NCBI RefSeq assembly: GCF_023897065.1
Contig: NZ_JAMHIV010000004.1
Location: forward strand, 234,380 to 298,379
DNA length: 64,000 nucleotides
DNA from: Crossiella sp. SN42
GTDB taxonomy: Bacteria > Actinomycetota > Actinomycetes > Mycobacteriales > Pseudonocardiaceae
Reading direction: 5' to 3'
The notes under the pieces were generated by a model. That model saw nothing but the letters and a program-made list of their open reading frames with translations, had not been told where the DNA came from and did no database searches. The translations under genes and the position numbers were made by a program. Each line of letters opens with the position of its first letter. The stretch's first letter is position 1. Below, in pieces: positions 23,962 through 32,904 of this stretch.

Positions 23962-25587
23962 TCAGGCAGCGGCGTCCGCAACAGCAGCGGCGTCGCCGTC
24001 GGCCGAGGGAGCTTCGGTGAGTCCAGTGGGATCGTCCTGGCTCTCGACCATCGCGATGAGTTCCTCGCCGGGGAGGTCACCGACGTCCGGTACCTCGTCG
24101 TGCTCGGCGGAATCGGAGTTGCCCAAGACCGCGGCGAGTGGGCTCCTGTCGAGGTCGTCCTTGGCACTGGGATCGTTGACCATGCGCTCGACGGGCTGCA
24201 GCGGCACATTGAGGTCTTCCAGGATGCGGAAGTAGATCTTCTGCAGCTGGGTGGGGTCGCGCCAGGACCGCTCGTTCAACCCGAGCTCGGCTGCGGCGGC
24301 GAAGCGGGCCACCTCGACGCGGGTGAGCTCCTCGTGTCCCGCCTTGTTGATGTGTTTCTTCATGGCACCAGGGGCTTTGGCGTCGGGGATAGCCAGAAAC
24401 TTTGCGGCCAAGGCATCCACGCCGTAGCTGCTGCTGTACAGCTCCGGGTACTTGATCGGGTGGTCGGCCGCGAGTGTCATGAGCCGTCGGCGGAGCGTCA
24501 GCAGGGGCAGACGATTCCTTGCGAAGAGTTCGGGGAGGTACTTGTCCTGGCGGACCTTCTGTGCGGACTTCCACAGCGGGTTGGCCTTGCGTGCCAGCGC
24601 CGCCTTGGCCTTCTGTTCCTCCGACCTCGGGCCCTGAGCACCGCTCATCGGAGTGTCGATAACCTCGTGGTGGCCGTGGTCACGCCACTTGAGGCAGATC
24701 TCCTCCAGTCGGGTGCCGAAGGTGCCCATGACAAGTAGAACCGCGTGACCGGGGCAGTTCCGATGTGGGCCAGAGGTTTCCTCAAAGCTTGCGCGCGACT
24801 TCGGTTCTGGGCTGAGATGACGGATCGGCTTGTCGGTTGCCGGGTCAAGGTCGTAGACGACCTTGATGCCCTCATTCAGGGCCGCCGCCACCAGGGTGCC
24901 GGCCTTGTCGTACATGGCGGAGTTGTCCTCGACGTTGGCCAGGACGTGGTCGAGGCCGGAGGGATCCTCGGTGATGGTCTTCTCGAGCAGGGTGGAGACC
25001 ACCGGATTGTCGTCGTAGTTCGCGAATGCCTGGCCCTGGAACATGTCGAGGTGGCCGTCCAGGACCAACTGGGCGGCCGCGGTGGAACGCCTGGCTGCCA
25101 GGGCTGCGGTGACGGTCTTCTCGGGCAGTGGCACCGCCTTTCGCAGCGACTCCTCGGGCATGCCGAGGTCCAGCAGTTGTTCGACAGCACGCAGCTTCGC
25201 ACCGTCGGAGTAGTCGCTTCTCGCGCAGTTGACGTTCACCTGCCCGACGATGGTTCCCTGTGTGTCAGACGGGTCGCGTTCGCAGATCAGCACCTTGACG
25301 GTCGGCAGACCGTGGTGGATCGCGGCGGCCTGGCGCTGGTGACCCTCGAAGATGCCGAGTTTGCCATCGGGGAGGACGAACACCTCGATCGCTGTAAGCA
25401 CGCCGAACTCTCCGACGCTGTCGACGAGCGTGGTGGGCACATCGCTGATGTCGAGAGGCTTGTCGTCGGTTCGAATGTTCTTGACCAGGACGAGGTCGGC
25501 CGGGTCGACGTCGTAGGTGCGACCGATCTCCCAGCGGGTGCCGGAGTCCGGCGGCGGGGCTGTCGTCTCGCGCTTCTTCGGGGGCAT
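23962..25587 (-). CDS. ParB/Srx-domain protein, 541 aa
   Basis: ATG 25587 after AAGGAAC. A ParB-type N-terminal domain spans about 26-110: PADLVLVKNIR, GEFGVLTAIEVFVLPDG and the core EGHQRQAAA (81-89). Helical DNA-binding-like sequence follows (KAVPLPEKTVTAALAARR), then a long unique region of about 350 aa and an acidic tail. No ParA is nearby, so partition is not assured; ParB-domain proteins on mobile elements also act as regulators or nucleases. It starts the group running to the prim-pol. Confidence 0.8.
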   Translation of the reverse strand: MPPKKRETTAPPPDSGTRWEIGRTYDVDPADLVLVKNIRTDDKPLDISDVPTTLVDSVGEFGVLTAIEVFVLPDGKLGIFEGHQRQAAAIHHGLPTVKVLICERDPSDTQGTIVGQVNVNCARSDYSDGAKLRAVEQLLDLGMPEESLRKAVPLPEKTVTAALAARRSTAAAQLVLDGHLDMFQGQAFANYDDNPVVSTLLEKTITEDPSGLDHVLANVEDNSAMYDKAGTLVAAALNEGIKVVYDLDPATDKPIRHLSPEPKSRASFEETSGPHRNCPGHAVLLVMGTFGTRLEEICLKWRDHGHHEVIDTPMSGAQGPRSEEQKAKAALARKANPLWKSAQKVRQDKYLPELFARNRLPLLTLRRRLMTLAADHPIKYPELYSSSYGVDALAAKFLAIPDAKAPGAMKKHINKAGHEELTRVEVARFAAAAELGLNERSWRDPTQLQKIYFRILEDLNVPLQPVERMVNDPSAKDDLDRSPLAAVLGNSDSAEHDEVPDVGDLPGEELIAMVESQDDPTGLTEAPSADGDAAAVADAAA

Positions 25588-25783
25588 GAATGTTCCTTTC
25601 GTATAGGGATACCGGTGCGGACGAACGAAACGGACAACGCCACGGGTCCTGGAGGATCGCCGGATAGTGACGTTGTCCGGTCGGCGGGATGCTGGAGGTG
25701 GTGCCGTCTGCCGCTTGCCCAGTGGTTGGTTCCGCGCATGGGCTGCATGAGATGGCCGGCTACCGCGCGTCCGCTCGCGGAGG

Positions 25784-26137
25784 TCAGCCGATGGGATCAG
25801 TGTCCAAAGCGGACTGGAACTGGGGACAGTAGAACCTCACCGCTGCCACGACGATCACGCTGGCGTGATTCGTGGAATAGTCTCGGCGCGCCCGCGTCCA
25901 GGCATTGAGGATGCTCTGTCCCCTTTTTTGGGTCCAGCACACCTCGTGGCCGGTCTCGATGACGTGCGAAGTGGGCTCGGTGTCAGCAAATCCACGACTG
26001 ACGTGGTCGAGGAACTTGATGTCTTCAACGCTGACGGAGTCACGAGCGCCTGCTGTGTCGGTGCAACTGGCCAACGCTACGAGGCTGATGATCATCGTGA
26101 TCACGGCCGCGAGCGCGCTTGTGGCCATTCTGGACAT
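25784..26137 (-). CDS. DUF732 lipoprotein
   Basis: 117 aa from ATG 26137 (AAGGAG upstream). A signal peptide with lipobox LVALASC puts it on the outer face of the membrane. The mature part shows the DUF732 pattern: DIKFLDHVSRGF, ETGHEVCWTQKRGQSI and VVAAVRFYCPQF, with two Cys that probably form a disulphide. DUF732 proteins are common in mycobacteria and relatives; their role is unknown. On this element a surface function such as entry exclusion is conceivable, but this is a guess. Confidence 0.8.
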   Translation of the reverse strand: MSRMATSALAAVITMIISLVALASCTDTAGARDSVSVEDIKFLDHVSRGFADTEPTSHVIETGHEVCWTQKRGQSILNAWTRARRDYSTNHASVIVVAAVRFYCPQFQSALDTDPIG

Positions 26138-26364
26138 GACGACTCCTTGCAAGGGTGCGGATCCTGCCTCTGGGCTGAGGGCTCTGGCCCTGGCAAACCG
26201 CGAGTTCACGTTCCTGCGGATACCGGGGTGTGCGACCTGACCGGCATGACAGGATGTGGCGAGTCGGATGTGGTGGTCGCGAGTGTCTACAAAGGACTAG
26301 TTTCGTTGCCTGGGTGAGGATGTTCGCGGACACCCTGGGATCGACGCTCCGGTTGTGCGGTGGA

Positions 26365-26634
26365 CTACCTCTGGAACAAGCCCAGGATGTCGGTCAGATC
26401 CTGGCTGTGCAGCAGGGTTGCGTTCGAGTCAGACTCAGCCTGACGAAGCTTGTCCGTCACCGCTACGAAGATCTCGTTGAGCAGGAGTTCCGCATCACCG
26501 CACGAGGCCGCCTTCTCGACGTCGGTGGCCAGAGAGGCCCTGCGTGCGGCTGGATGTCCTAAGTGGACGCCGCCGTGGACCTCCCCAGTCTGGATTCCGC
26601 TGAATGGTCCGTTGGCATAGTTGTTGACGTTCAT
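26365..26634 (-). CDS. small protein with SG-x-Q-x-G-x-V-H-G motif, 89 aa
   Basis: Start ATG 26634 after AAAGGAT. The N-terminus YANGPFSGIQTGEVHGGVHL follows a motif that also opens the frameshifted NB-ARC protein at 37-39 kb (VVSGAAGSVVQAGTIHQ). The rest is helical (LLNEIFVAVTDKLRQAESD). The motif is seen in actinobacterial signalling and conflict proteins. No function is assigned. Confidence 0.6.
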   Translation of the reverse strand: MNVNNYANGPFSGIQTGEVHGGVHLGHPAARRASLATDVEKAASCGDAELLLNEIFVAVTDKLRQAESDSNATLLHSQDLTDILGLFQR

Positions 26635-26903
26635 GGCGATCCTTTGGGTTGCAGTGTTCTTCTGGTGCGGGTTACGAGCTAGAGGCGAGAGGGCCGCGGC
26701 CAGCGCGTGACGTCGGCGCACGTTGCGGGGTCACGCGCTACAGGACAGGTAGGCCGGCTAGGGACCAGTACAGGTCGACGCATCCTCTGAAGTAGTCAGG
26801 CACTTGGCGTTGCACCGCCGGAACGACAGGTGGATCCGGTGCGAGGTCACGGAGGCCGGCGAAGCTCAAGACTGTGCGTGACGTTGATGATCGACGTGTG
26901 GGT

Positions 26904-28436
26904 TTAGCGTTGGGGAGTCTCGGTGGCCAGCAGAGCGACGGCCTCGCGGTAGTGGTCGGGTGTCGGCTGATCGGTTCCGTCGATGTCGGACAATGTCCAG
27001 CCCAGTTTGTAGGCGCGGAGGGCGGTCTCAGGACCGACGTCGTGGCACTTGCTGATGTCGGTGTGGTTGGCGTGCAAGTGCTGCGCCAAGTCCTGGTGAT
27101 TGTCCAGATGCTCCGGGCGCACGTGCTCGTTGAGAACTGAGGCGACGGCGGTGAAGGAGCGGAGGGCTCTGTCCGGCCACTTAGCCATTCTGCGCTCCTG
27201 GGTTCCGGGCCAGCGACGGTCTGCGCGCTCGCGGGCCTGGCTGACGGTGGCGCGCCATCGCGCCCAGGTTTCAGGTGACGCGGTCCCCTCCACGGCGTGG
27301 GAGTGGTCGAGGTTGATGCGGATGCTCACGAGGCTGAGGATGTCGCGGGGCACGTGGCGGAGTTCCTGTGCTCCGCCGAGGCCGGAGAGCAGCAGTTGGA
27401 CTTGTGGCGGAGGAAGTAAGTGGCCTTTGCCCGAAGGCCGTTCCTGGGCTTCCTGCACGATGGAATGGACCTTGCGCCAGAAGTATCGTGACCAGTAGCC
27501 GACATTGGGCATGTGGAGCAAGCCTGAGTGTGCGGTGTGGACTAGTCCCGCCTGGCCGTCGGCGCCGATGAGGTCGTCGACGTTGTGTGCCTGGTGAATC
27601 GACACATAGGGCCGCTGGCGGTCGAGCCGGGAGGTCGGTGGCTTCGGGGTGAGGGATCTGATGGCGGCGACTTGCAGCGCTTCGTTGGTAGTAAGGGCAG
27701 GTGCAAGGGCGGCGATCGCGGCGGCGCACTGCCCCGGGGTGGACGCGAGGAGGTCGGTGGTGGCGAGGACGTGGTGACCGCCAGCTGCGGCTGCGGCGAG
27801 AAGTCGCCATGTCTGCTCGTCGCAGTTGAATCGCGGCGGGGATGGCTGGTAGTGGCCTGGGTGGTCCAGGGCCGGTGCGCGCCGTGGCGGAGCGGACTGG
27901 ACTGCGGTGGCATCCCCGTTGAGGTAGCGGACGAGGTGGTTGAGGGAGGCCGCGCCGATCACGTTGATGTGCTTGGCATGTCCTGTTTGGGCGAGCATGC
28001 TGGAGGGCACGATGGCGTGACGGATTCCCTGGGTTTGGGCGGCCAGCAGAGCCAGAAGCACGCCGGGAGCGGGGCAGATCCGGCCGTCGTCTGACACGGC
28101 TCCGAGCAGGACTGTGGAGTCGATCGGGGCGATGACGCGGCTCACGACCAGTATCGAGGCTGCGGCTGCCAGTTGGTTGATGGGTCCGTAGCGATCGTCG
28201 TGGATGTCAAAGGTCTTGATATAGACCGGCTTCCCAGGTGTTTCAAGTCCATCCGCCGCGATGGCCCGGGTGAGGCGACTCGCTTCGGCGGTCTGCTGCC
28301 ACCAGTGGGCGGCGGGCAGCACGGTGCTCCAGGGATCGGGACTGGGGGCGGGAGGCTCCGGGATGTCGGCGACGATCTGGGTGGTGGATACCCTGCGGCC
28401 GGCGATGGAGACAGTCCACGTCGCAGCGGGCGTCAC
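26904..28436 (-). CDS. ComM/YifB-like (Mg-chelatase family) protein lacking the P-loop
   Basis: 510 aa from GTG 28436 (GAGAGGAC upstream). Order of segments follows ComM: N-terminal LonC-like domain with LLGAVSDDGRICPAPGVL (111-127) and AIVPSS; then AAAAGGHHVLATTDLLASTP at 215-234, where ComM has GGHxxLLxGPPGxGKT; then TTNEALQVAAIRSL, RPYVSIHQAH (275-284, for RPFRxPHH) and SGLLHMPNVG (304-313, for GVLFLDE). The Walker A lysine and Walker B acids are gone, so it should not hydrolyse ATP. ComM is a helicase for DNA branch migration in natural transformation. A non-catalytic partner or decoy is a reasonable inference. Confidence 0.75.
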   Translation of the reverse strand: MTPAATWTVSIAGRRVSTTQIVADIPEPPAPSPDPWSTVLPAAHWWQQTAEASRLTRAIAADGLETPGKPVYIKTFDIHDDRYGPINQLAAAASILVVSRVIAPIDSTVLLGAVSDDGRICPAPGVLLALLAAQTQGIRHAIVPSSMLAQTGHAKHINVIGAASLNHLVRYLNGDATAVQSAPPRRAPALDHPGHYQPSPPRFNCDEQTWRLLAAAAAGGHHVLATTDLLASTPGQCAAAIAALAPALTTNEALQVAAIRSLTPKPPTSRLDRQRPYVSIHQAHNVDDLIGADGQAGLVHTAHSGLLHMPNVGYWSRYFWRKVHSIVQEAQERPSGKGHLLPPPQVQLLLSGLGGAQELRHVPRDILSLVSIRINLDHSHAVEGTASPETWARWRATVSQARERADRRWPGTQERRMAKWPDRALRSFTAVASVLNEHVRPEHLDNHQDLAQHLHANHTDISKCHDVGPETALRAYKLGWTLSDIDGTDQPTPDHYREAVALLATETPQR

Positions 28437-28486
28437 GGTGCGTCCTCTCCGATGTGTAGTTGCGGGGTGGGTTCGCCTGCAGCGCC

Positions 28487-29476
28487 TCAGCTAGCTCGAT
28501 GGGTGAGCAGGTCGTAGGCCAGCTGCTTCTTGCGGCTGATGCTGGTGCTGGTGAGAGTGCGGTAGGCGCGGTCGATGGCCGATCGTGCTGGAGCAAGGTG
28601 GTCGAGGTACTCAGCGATCACGTTGAAGGCGGCCCAGCCGGTGTTGCGGATGTTCTGCTGGGTGCGGGCCGTGCTCCACAACAGGGTCAGACCGCTGTTG
28701 CGCTTCTCCAGGTTTTGCTTGGCGCGTGGGGAGATTCCGTCGTTGTTGTCCGGCCAGACCGCCGCAATGAGGTCGCGGAACTGGGTGTCGGTAAGCGTGG
28801 CGTCCAGCAACCGCTCGGCTTGACGGTGGAAGGACGTGGCGTGACCCCGCAGGATTCGGAGCTGGCTTTGGATCTCGATGGGGTCGACTGCGGCGTGTGT
28901 GTTGTGCCGGATGCTGACCTCGGCGGTCTGGCGTGCCAACGCGACCCCGAGCTGGTTGCAGCACACGACCCGAACCGGGGTGATCATCATGCGGAACTTG
29001 GCGGTGCCGTCGTGGGAGGAGGAGGCGACGAGATACTGGTCGATGAGGTCGACTCCACCGACGTTGACCTGCTCGGGCAGTCGCATGGTCACGAAGGTCC
29101 GCCGCCCCTGGTCGAAACTGCCGGCCGCGGTCAGGCTTGAGGCACCTGTCTCGCTGAGGAGAACGTCGAGCACTGCGGCCTGGTCCTCGTTCTGCAAGAT
29201 CCCGTACTTGCGGCCGACGGTGGACAGGTACTGCGGCTCGCCGGCGTGGTTGTCGCGGACCAACATGACGTGTTCGGGATTGCGTAGGTTGAGAACCTGA
29301 TCGTTGCTGCGCTGGAAGGAGAACATCGGCAGCGGCCGGATGTTCCAGTTGGCAAGTCCTGCCATCTCCAGGGCTTCCTGGGCGGAGCGGGCATGGCGAA
29401 CGTCGGTTCCCAGACGAGTCCACGGGTCTGTTCGCCGGGGATCCAGCGGTGCACGAGGGGGTGCCATGATGGGCAA
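28487..29476 (-). CDS. DUF932 phage/plasmid protein
   Basis: 329 aa; TTG 29476 is 5 nt past AAGGAG, with an alternative ATG at 29467. Family marks: WNIRPLPMF, YLSTVGRKYGILQNEDQA, FVTMRLPEQVNVGG, DQYLVASSSHDG and RVVCCNQLGVAL. DUF932 is a widespread family on conjugative plasmids and phages; its activity is not settled. It lies 50 bp upstream of the ComM-like gene on the same strand, probably in one operon. Confidence 0.85.
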   Translation of the reverse strand: MPIMAPPRAPLDPRRTDPWTRLGTDVRHARSAQEALEMAGLANWNIRPLPMFSFQRSNDQVLNLRNPEHVMLVRDNHAGEPQYLSTVGRKYGILQNEDQAAVLDVLLSETGASSLTAAGSFDQGRRTFVTMRLPEQVNVGGVDLIDQYLVASSSHDGTAKFRMMITPVRVVCCNQLGVALARQTAEVSIRHNTHAAVDPIEIQSQLRILRGHATSFHRQAERLLDATLTDTQFRDLIAAVWPDNNDGISPRAKQNLEKRNSGLTLLWSTARTQQNIRNTGWAAFNVIAEYLDHLAPARSAIDRAYRTLTSTSISRKKQLAYDLLTHRAS

Positions 29477-29606
29477 CGGGACTCCTTCGCTTGGTTGAGG
29501 ATGGGTTGTGCTCAGGTAAGGAGGCCCGCCGCGGCGGCGGGGCGGACAATGCGTCCACCACCGCAGCGGGCCGGTTCAGTCGGCAAGGAGCAACTGCGCT
29601 TGGCGT

Positions 29607-29786
29607 CTACTGGTCGTCACGATCGGCGACGATGTCCAGCAGTTCCTCGATCGCGTTCAGCGCTTCGTGGTTGGCTCCGGCCTGCTTCCTCATCGCAGGC
29701 AGTGCCTCCTTGGTCTTGTCAGCCGCTTGCTGCAGTTCGGCGGCGCGAGATCGGTCACTTCGACGAGAGTCGGAGGAGGACGGCAT
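29607..29786 (-). CDS. small helical protein, 59 aa
   Basis: ATG 29786 after GGAGACA. It is strongly helical and charged (RAAELQQAADKTKEALPAM), a likely coiled coil. Not recognised. It sits 130 bp upstream of DUF932 and is preceded by a long mismatched hairpin. Confidence 0.5.
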   Translation of the reverse strand: MPSSSDSRRSDRSRAAELQQAADKTKEALPAMRKQAGANHEALNAIEELLDIVADRDDQ

Positions 29787-29802
29787 GGGTGTGTCTCCGT
29801 TC

Positions 29803-29944
29803 GGTCGGCCTGGACAGGCCAGGGCGACCGGGCACTCTCGGGCGGGCCGGTCCAGGCCGTGGCTGGTAGCCGCCGATCGCAGCGTCTGCGGCCTGGACCG
29901 GCCCGTCCGAGCGTGCTTTCGTGGCCCTGCTGTGCGGGCTGACC
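29803..29944. repeat. long mismatched inverted repeat upstream of the 59-aa gene
   Basis: Arms of 57 nt (29803-29859) and 56 nt (29889-29944), 29-nt loop. The inner 17 bp pair perfectly (CGGGCCGGTCCAGGCCG with its complement) and much of the outer part still pairs. It ends 17 bp before the start codon at 29786. The loop motif GCCGATCGCAGC resembles GGCGACCGCAGC in the 20.7-kb hairpin. The rest of 29787-30366 holds no supported gene. Confidence 0.75.
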
Positions 29945-30366
29945 GAGCGGTACCGGCGTCTTGCCCCTGGGGAGTGCCGGTCACGACGCGGGAGAACGAC
30001 TCCGAGGTTGGTCGCCGCACGACCCCAGGGCATGCTCGTTGGCCTTGGCGCCAGCACGAGTTGGGTCCGGTGATCGTTACGTGGACTGGGCTTGGACTGC
30101 GGCCGGGCCGGAGCTAGGGGTGTATGAGCGCTGAGGTTGTCCTGGCCGGTGCTGAGGTGGGACGGCGCTACTGTGCTCGGCTCCGGCATCGGCGTTGTCG
30201 CTGCGCCTTCCCGCGCTCTGTGGTGGGCGAGCGAAGGGGGCGATGGCAGCCGCGTGGTGGTTGGCAGCAGCGCTGGAGGCGTACTCGACGCCGCACGTGT
30301 CCTCGGGGCGGCACCCGTGCGGTCGTCCGGCGAGCACTACCGGCCACACCGTTCACCGGTTGATGA

Positions 30367-31653
30367 TCAGATGCCCTCGATGCCCAGGGTGGTGGCAATG
30401 GCCGAGAACAAGTCCACCGCCTGGTCGCTGACGGTCTCGGTGTAGTCCTGCCAGCCCAGGTGGCTCGAGGCGGTGCTCAGTGCTGCGAACAGCCCCGCGA
30501 GGTCTGCACAGGTCGACCGGTGGGGGTAGGTCGCCACCTTCTCGGTGACTTGGACGAGCGCTCTCAGCGCGTGGGTGCGGGTCTCGTCCGAGATGTCTGC
30601 CCAGCCGATGAACCCGGCGGCGGTGGCCAGGGCGACGACGATGCCGCGCATCACTGCTGGTGGGAAGGCGAAGGTGAGGTCGCCTGGGAACTGCATGGTG
30701 TATGGCTCAGTCTGACTGACCAGCTTCCTCGTCATCGCGTGCACCATCTCTGCGCAGCCCATCGTGAAAGTCTCGTTGGGGCGGTCGGCCTCGTTGTTCT
30801 GGCACGGATTGGGCGCCAGGTCAGCAGGCCGCCGGGTCGCCTCGCCCATGTCGGTCCGCCGGGTTCGGATGCTGGGTGGAACATGTCCTGCCGGGGCGTG
30901 CATGGCAGTCTCGACCAGCTGCAGGTACTCCGATACCGGTTCCGCCGCAACGAATCGCGGCAGTGTCTGTAGGCAGTGGTAGGCGGTGATGATCAGGCAG
31001 GCGGTGTTCTCGTCAACAAGGCGCAGCAGCGGACCCGTGTAGCCCTCGGATGAACAACACTCGATGCTGCGGAGCAGATCGTCAGCGCGGCGCCACAGAA
31101 GGTCCCAGAGGATCTCAGCCATGGCGCTGGCCTTGATCTCCAACGCTTTGACCAATGCGTCGACCCGCCCGACTGCTTCGTCTGAAGCGGACAGTTCAGG
31201 CAGTAGAGGGGCCTCCCCCAGCACCGTCGAGCACAGTGCATGTGCCTCTTGCAGAGCAGAGGGAGCGACCCGCAGTTCGTTGTCGTACAAGGAGGCCAGA
31301 GCTTGGCTCAGCTCTTCCACATCCCTGTGCAGTGCATCAAATCGCTTCCGCAGGGAGGTCGCGAGCCTCGCCAGTGCAGCACCTGGCTCGGTGCCGTCAG
31401 CCAGCAGGGCCGTTAACGTTTTCTGCCGCAGTGCGGTGATGCACTCGACGAGCCGGTCCTGCGCCGCCGGGGGGATGGTGACATGGGAAATCAGGCACGG
31501 CTCGTAGATCGTGAGCACCATGTGTTGGCCCTGCGATGTCGTGTCAGCGCTCAGGGCCGCGGTCAGGCTGGTGTCGTGGTGCGTTGCGCTGATGAACTCG
31601 GCTTGCAGGTCCGGTTCGCAGTCGGGAGGCTCTTCCAAGGAGTCAGAACTCAT
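30367..31653 (-). CDS. hypothetical protein, 428 aa
   Basis: ATG 31653, with GGAG 13 nt upstream. All-helical, with long amphipathic segments (LVECITALRQKTLTALL, RKRFDALHRDVEELSQAL) and no known domain, signal or membrane span. The C-terminal third has a Leu/Ala-rich repeat-like run (ALRALVQVTEKVATY, DLAGLFAALSTASSHL). Leftward element gene of unknown role. Confidence 0.55.
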   Translation of the reverse strand: MSSDSLEEPPDCEPDLQAEFISATHHDTSLTAALSADTTSQGQHMVLTIYEPCLISHVTIPPAAQDRLVECITALRQKTLTALLADGTEPGAALARLATSLRKRFDALHRDVEELSQALASLYDNELRVAPSALQEAHALCSTVLGEAPLLPELSASDEAVGRVDALVKALEIKASAMAEILWDLLWRRADDLLRSIECCSSEGYTGPLLRLVDENTACLIITAYHCLQTLPRFVAAEPVSEYLQLVETAMHAPAGHVPPSIRTRRTDMGEATRRPADLAPNPCQNNEADRPNETFTMGCAEMVHAMTRKLVSQTEPYTMQFPGDLTFAFPPAVMRGIVVALATAAGFIGWADISDETRTHALRALVQVTEKVATYPHRSTCADLAGLFAALSTASSHLGWQDYTETVSDQAVDLFSAIATTLGIEGI

Positions 31654-31726
31654 CGTTTCGATGCTCCGGTCACGTGTCTCATGAAGGTGGGTTCGACTAG
31701 TGGGGCTGACGCGCTCGCGAGGTGGA

Positions 31727-31945
31727 TCAGTTGATCCGCACCAGCCAGGCGAAGCGCGGCCAGGCTGAGTGAGCGGTCCGGGCGGGATGGGCCTTGGGCA
31801 CTGTCTGCTCGACCAGGAGTTCGCGGATGCGGTGGCAGTCACCGACAGTGGGACCACACCGAGCGGCGTGTTCTAACCAGGGTTGAGCTCTGAGTGCGCG
31901 CCGCGGTCCGGCGTTGGCCGGTAGGCCCAGCAGGACGGAGAGGAT
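31727..31945 (-). CDS. small protein without a standard start codon, about 72 aa
   Basis: A coding-like frame (ILSVLLGLPANAGPRRALRA, then HAARCGPTVGDCHRIRELLV) ends at TGA 31727. No ATG, GTG or TTG is in frame before the upstream in-frame TGA. AGAGGTAGAGG is followed by an ATC at 31945 in a suitable place, as for the Cys-rich frame at 15805. It lies 19 bp past the DUF3846 stop. Confidence 0.4.
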   Translation of the reverse strand: MLSVLLGLPANAGPRRALRAQPWLEHAARCGPTVGDCHRIRELLVEQTVPKAHPARTAHSAWPRFAWLVRIN

Positions 31946-31964
31946 GGCGCGATCCTCTACCTCT

Positions 31965-32612
31965 TTACGGCTGCCATTCGAGGTCGTCTGGCGTGACGGC
32001 GAAGTGCCCGGTGTTGCGCCAACGTCTCAACATTGGGATGGCTGACACGAATGCCGCTTTGAGACGGTCGATGAGGTCGTCGGAGATTGAGCACCAGGCG
32101 CCGGTTTCCGGGACAACTCCGAGGACGACTACGGGGCCGCACAGCATGAGGTCGGACAGTTCGGCGGTGAGCAGGTCGCGGGCTAGTGCGACGTCGTTGT
32201 CGCTTGCAGCGATCTGCCCTGTGACAGTGGACCGCCAGAGGCAGATTCGCAGGAGGGTGGCGCGAATGTTGCAAAACGTCGTTGGCTCGTCCAGGTAATG
32301 GCCATCGTCGTTACACACGAAGTCCACGGTGGCCAGGCAGGTCGCTGCGGTGACTGGTTCTCCCAAGTGGGGCCTGAGGCCGTCAAGCAGTGTGCCGGGA
32401 CCGTCGTTTTGCAGCACCACGGGACGGATCGGATCACCGTCTGTGTAAGGGATCAGAAGTCCGTGAACGGCGTCCTGATCGCTAGGTGCGTCGTCTGTGG
32501 GCGCTGATCGCATCGCGTCGTTCAGGAAGCTGAGTTCCAGGCTGGGGACCTCGTGCGCGCATTCGTGGGCCGGATCCGGCTTGGGCGGTGTGGGAGGTGG
32601 AGGCTGAAGCAT
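31965..32612 (-). CDS. DUF3846 family protein
   Basis: 215 aa from ATG 32612 (GGAG upstream). The family pattern is visible: PVVLQNDGPGTLLDGLRPHL, FVCNDDGHYLDEPTTFCN with ATLL, and LCGPVVVLGVV near the end, followed by ISDDLIDRL. DUF3846 proteins are frequent on actinobacterial plasmids and phages; no activity is known. A Pro-rich N-terminal extension precedes the domain. The 290 bp upstream hold no gene. Confidence 0.7.
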   Translation of the reverse strand: MLQPPPPTPPKPDPAHECAHEVPSLELSFLNDAMRSAPTDDAPSDQDAVHGLLIPYTDGDPIRPVVLQNDGPGTLLDGLRPHLGEPVTAATCLATVDFVCNDDGHYLDEPTTFCNIRATLLRICLWRSTVTGQIAASDNDVALARDLLTAELSDLMLCGPVVVLGVVPETGAWCSISDDLIDRLKAAFVSAIPMLRRWRNTGHFAVTPDDLEWQP

Positions 32613-32904
32613 GAGGACTCCAGGGGAAGGGAGGAGCACAGGGAGATCGTTGGAGTGCTTTATGCCCCTGTGGAGGACGTCCGTGTTGTACGTGTGCTTT
32701 GTTCGCCGGCCGCTGCCGGTGGTGACGGCGGCGTGAGCTGACGTCAGAGAGGAGTGCGGTGTGTGGTGGGCGGCCGTGTGGGCCGCGGGCCAGGACAGGC
32801 GTGAGAGCAGCTGTCCGGCCGACATCGCTGGCTACTGGGGCGGCGCGGCGGTTGGTGCGCATACGGGCGGTGGCGTGCCCGCAGCTGCGCTCATTGACGG
32901 CTCG

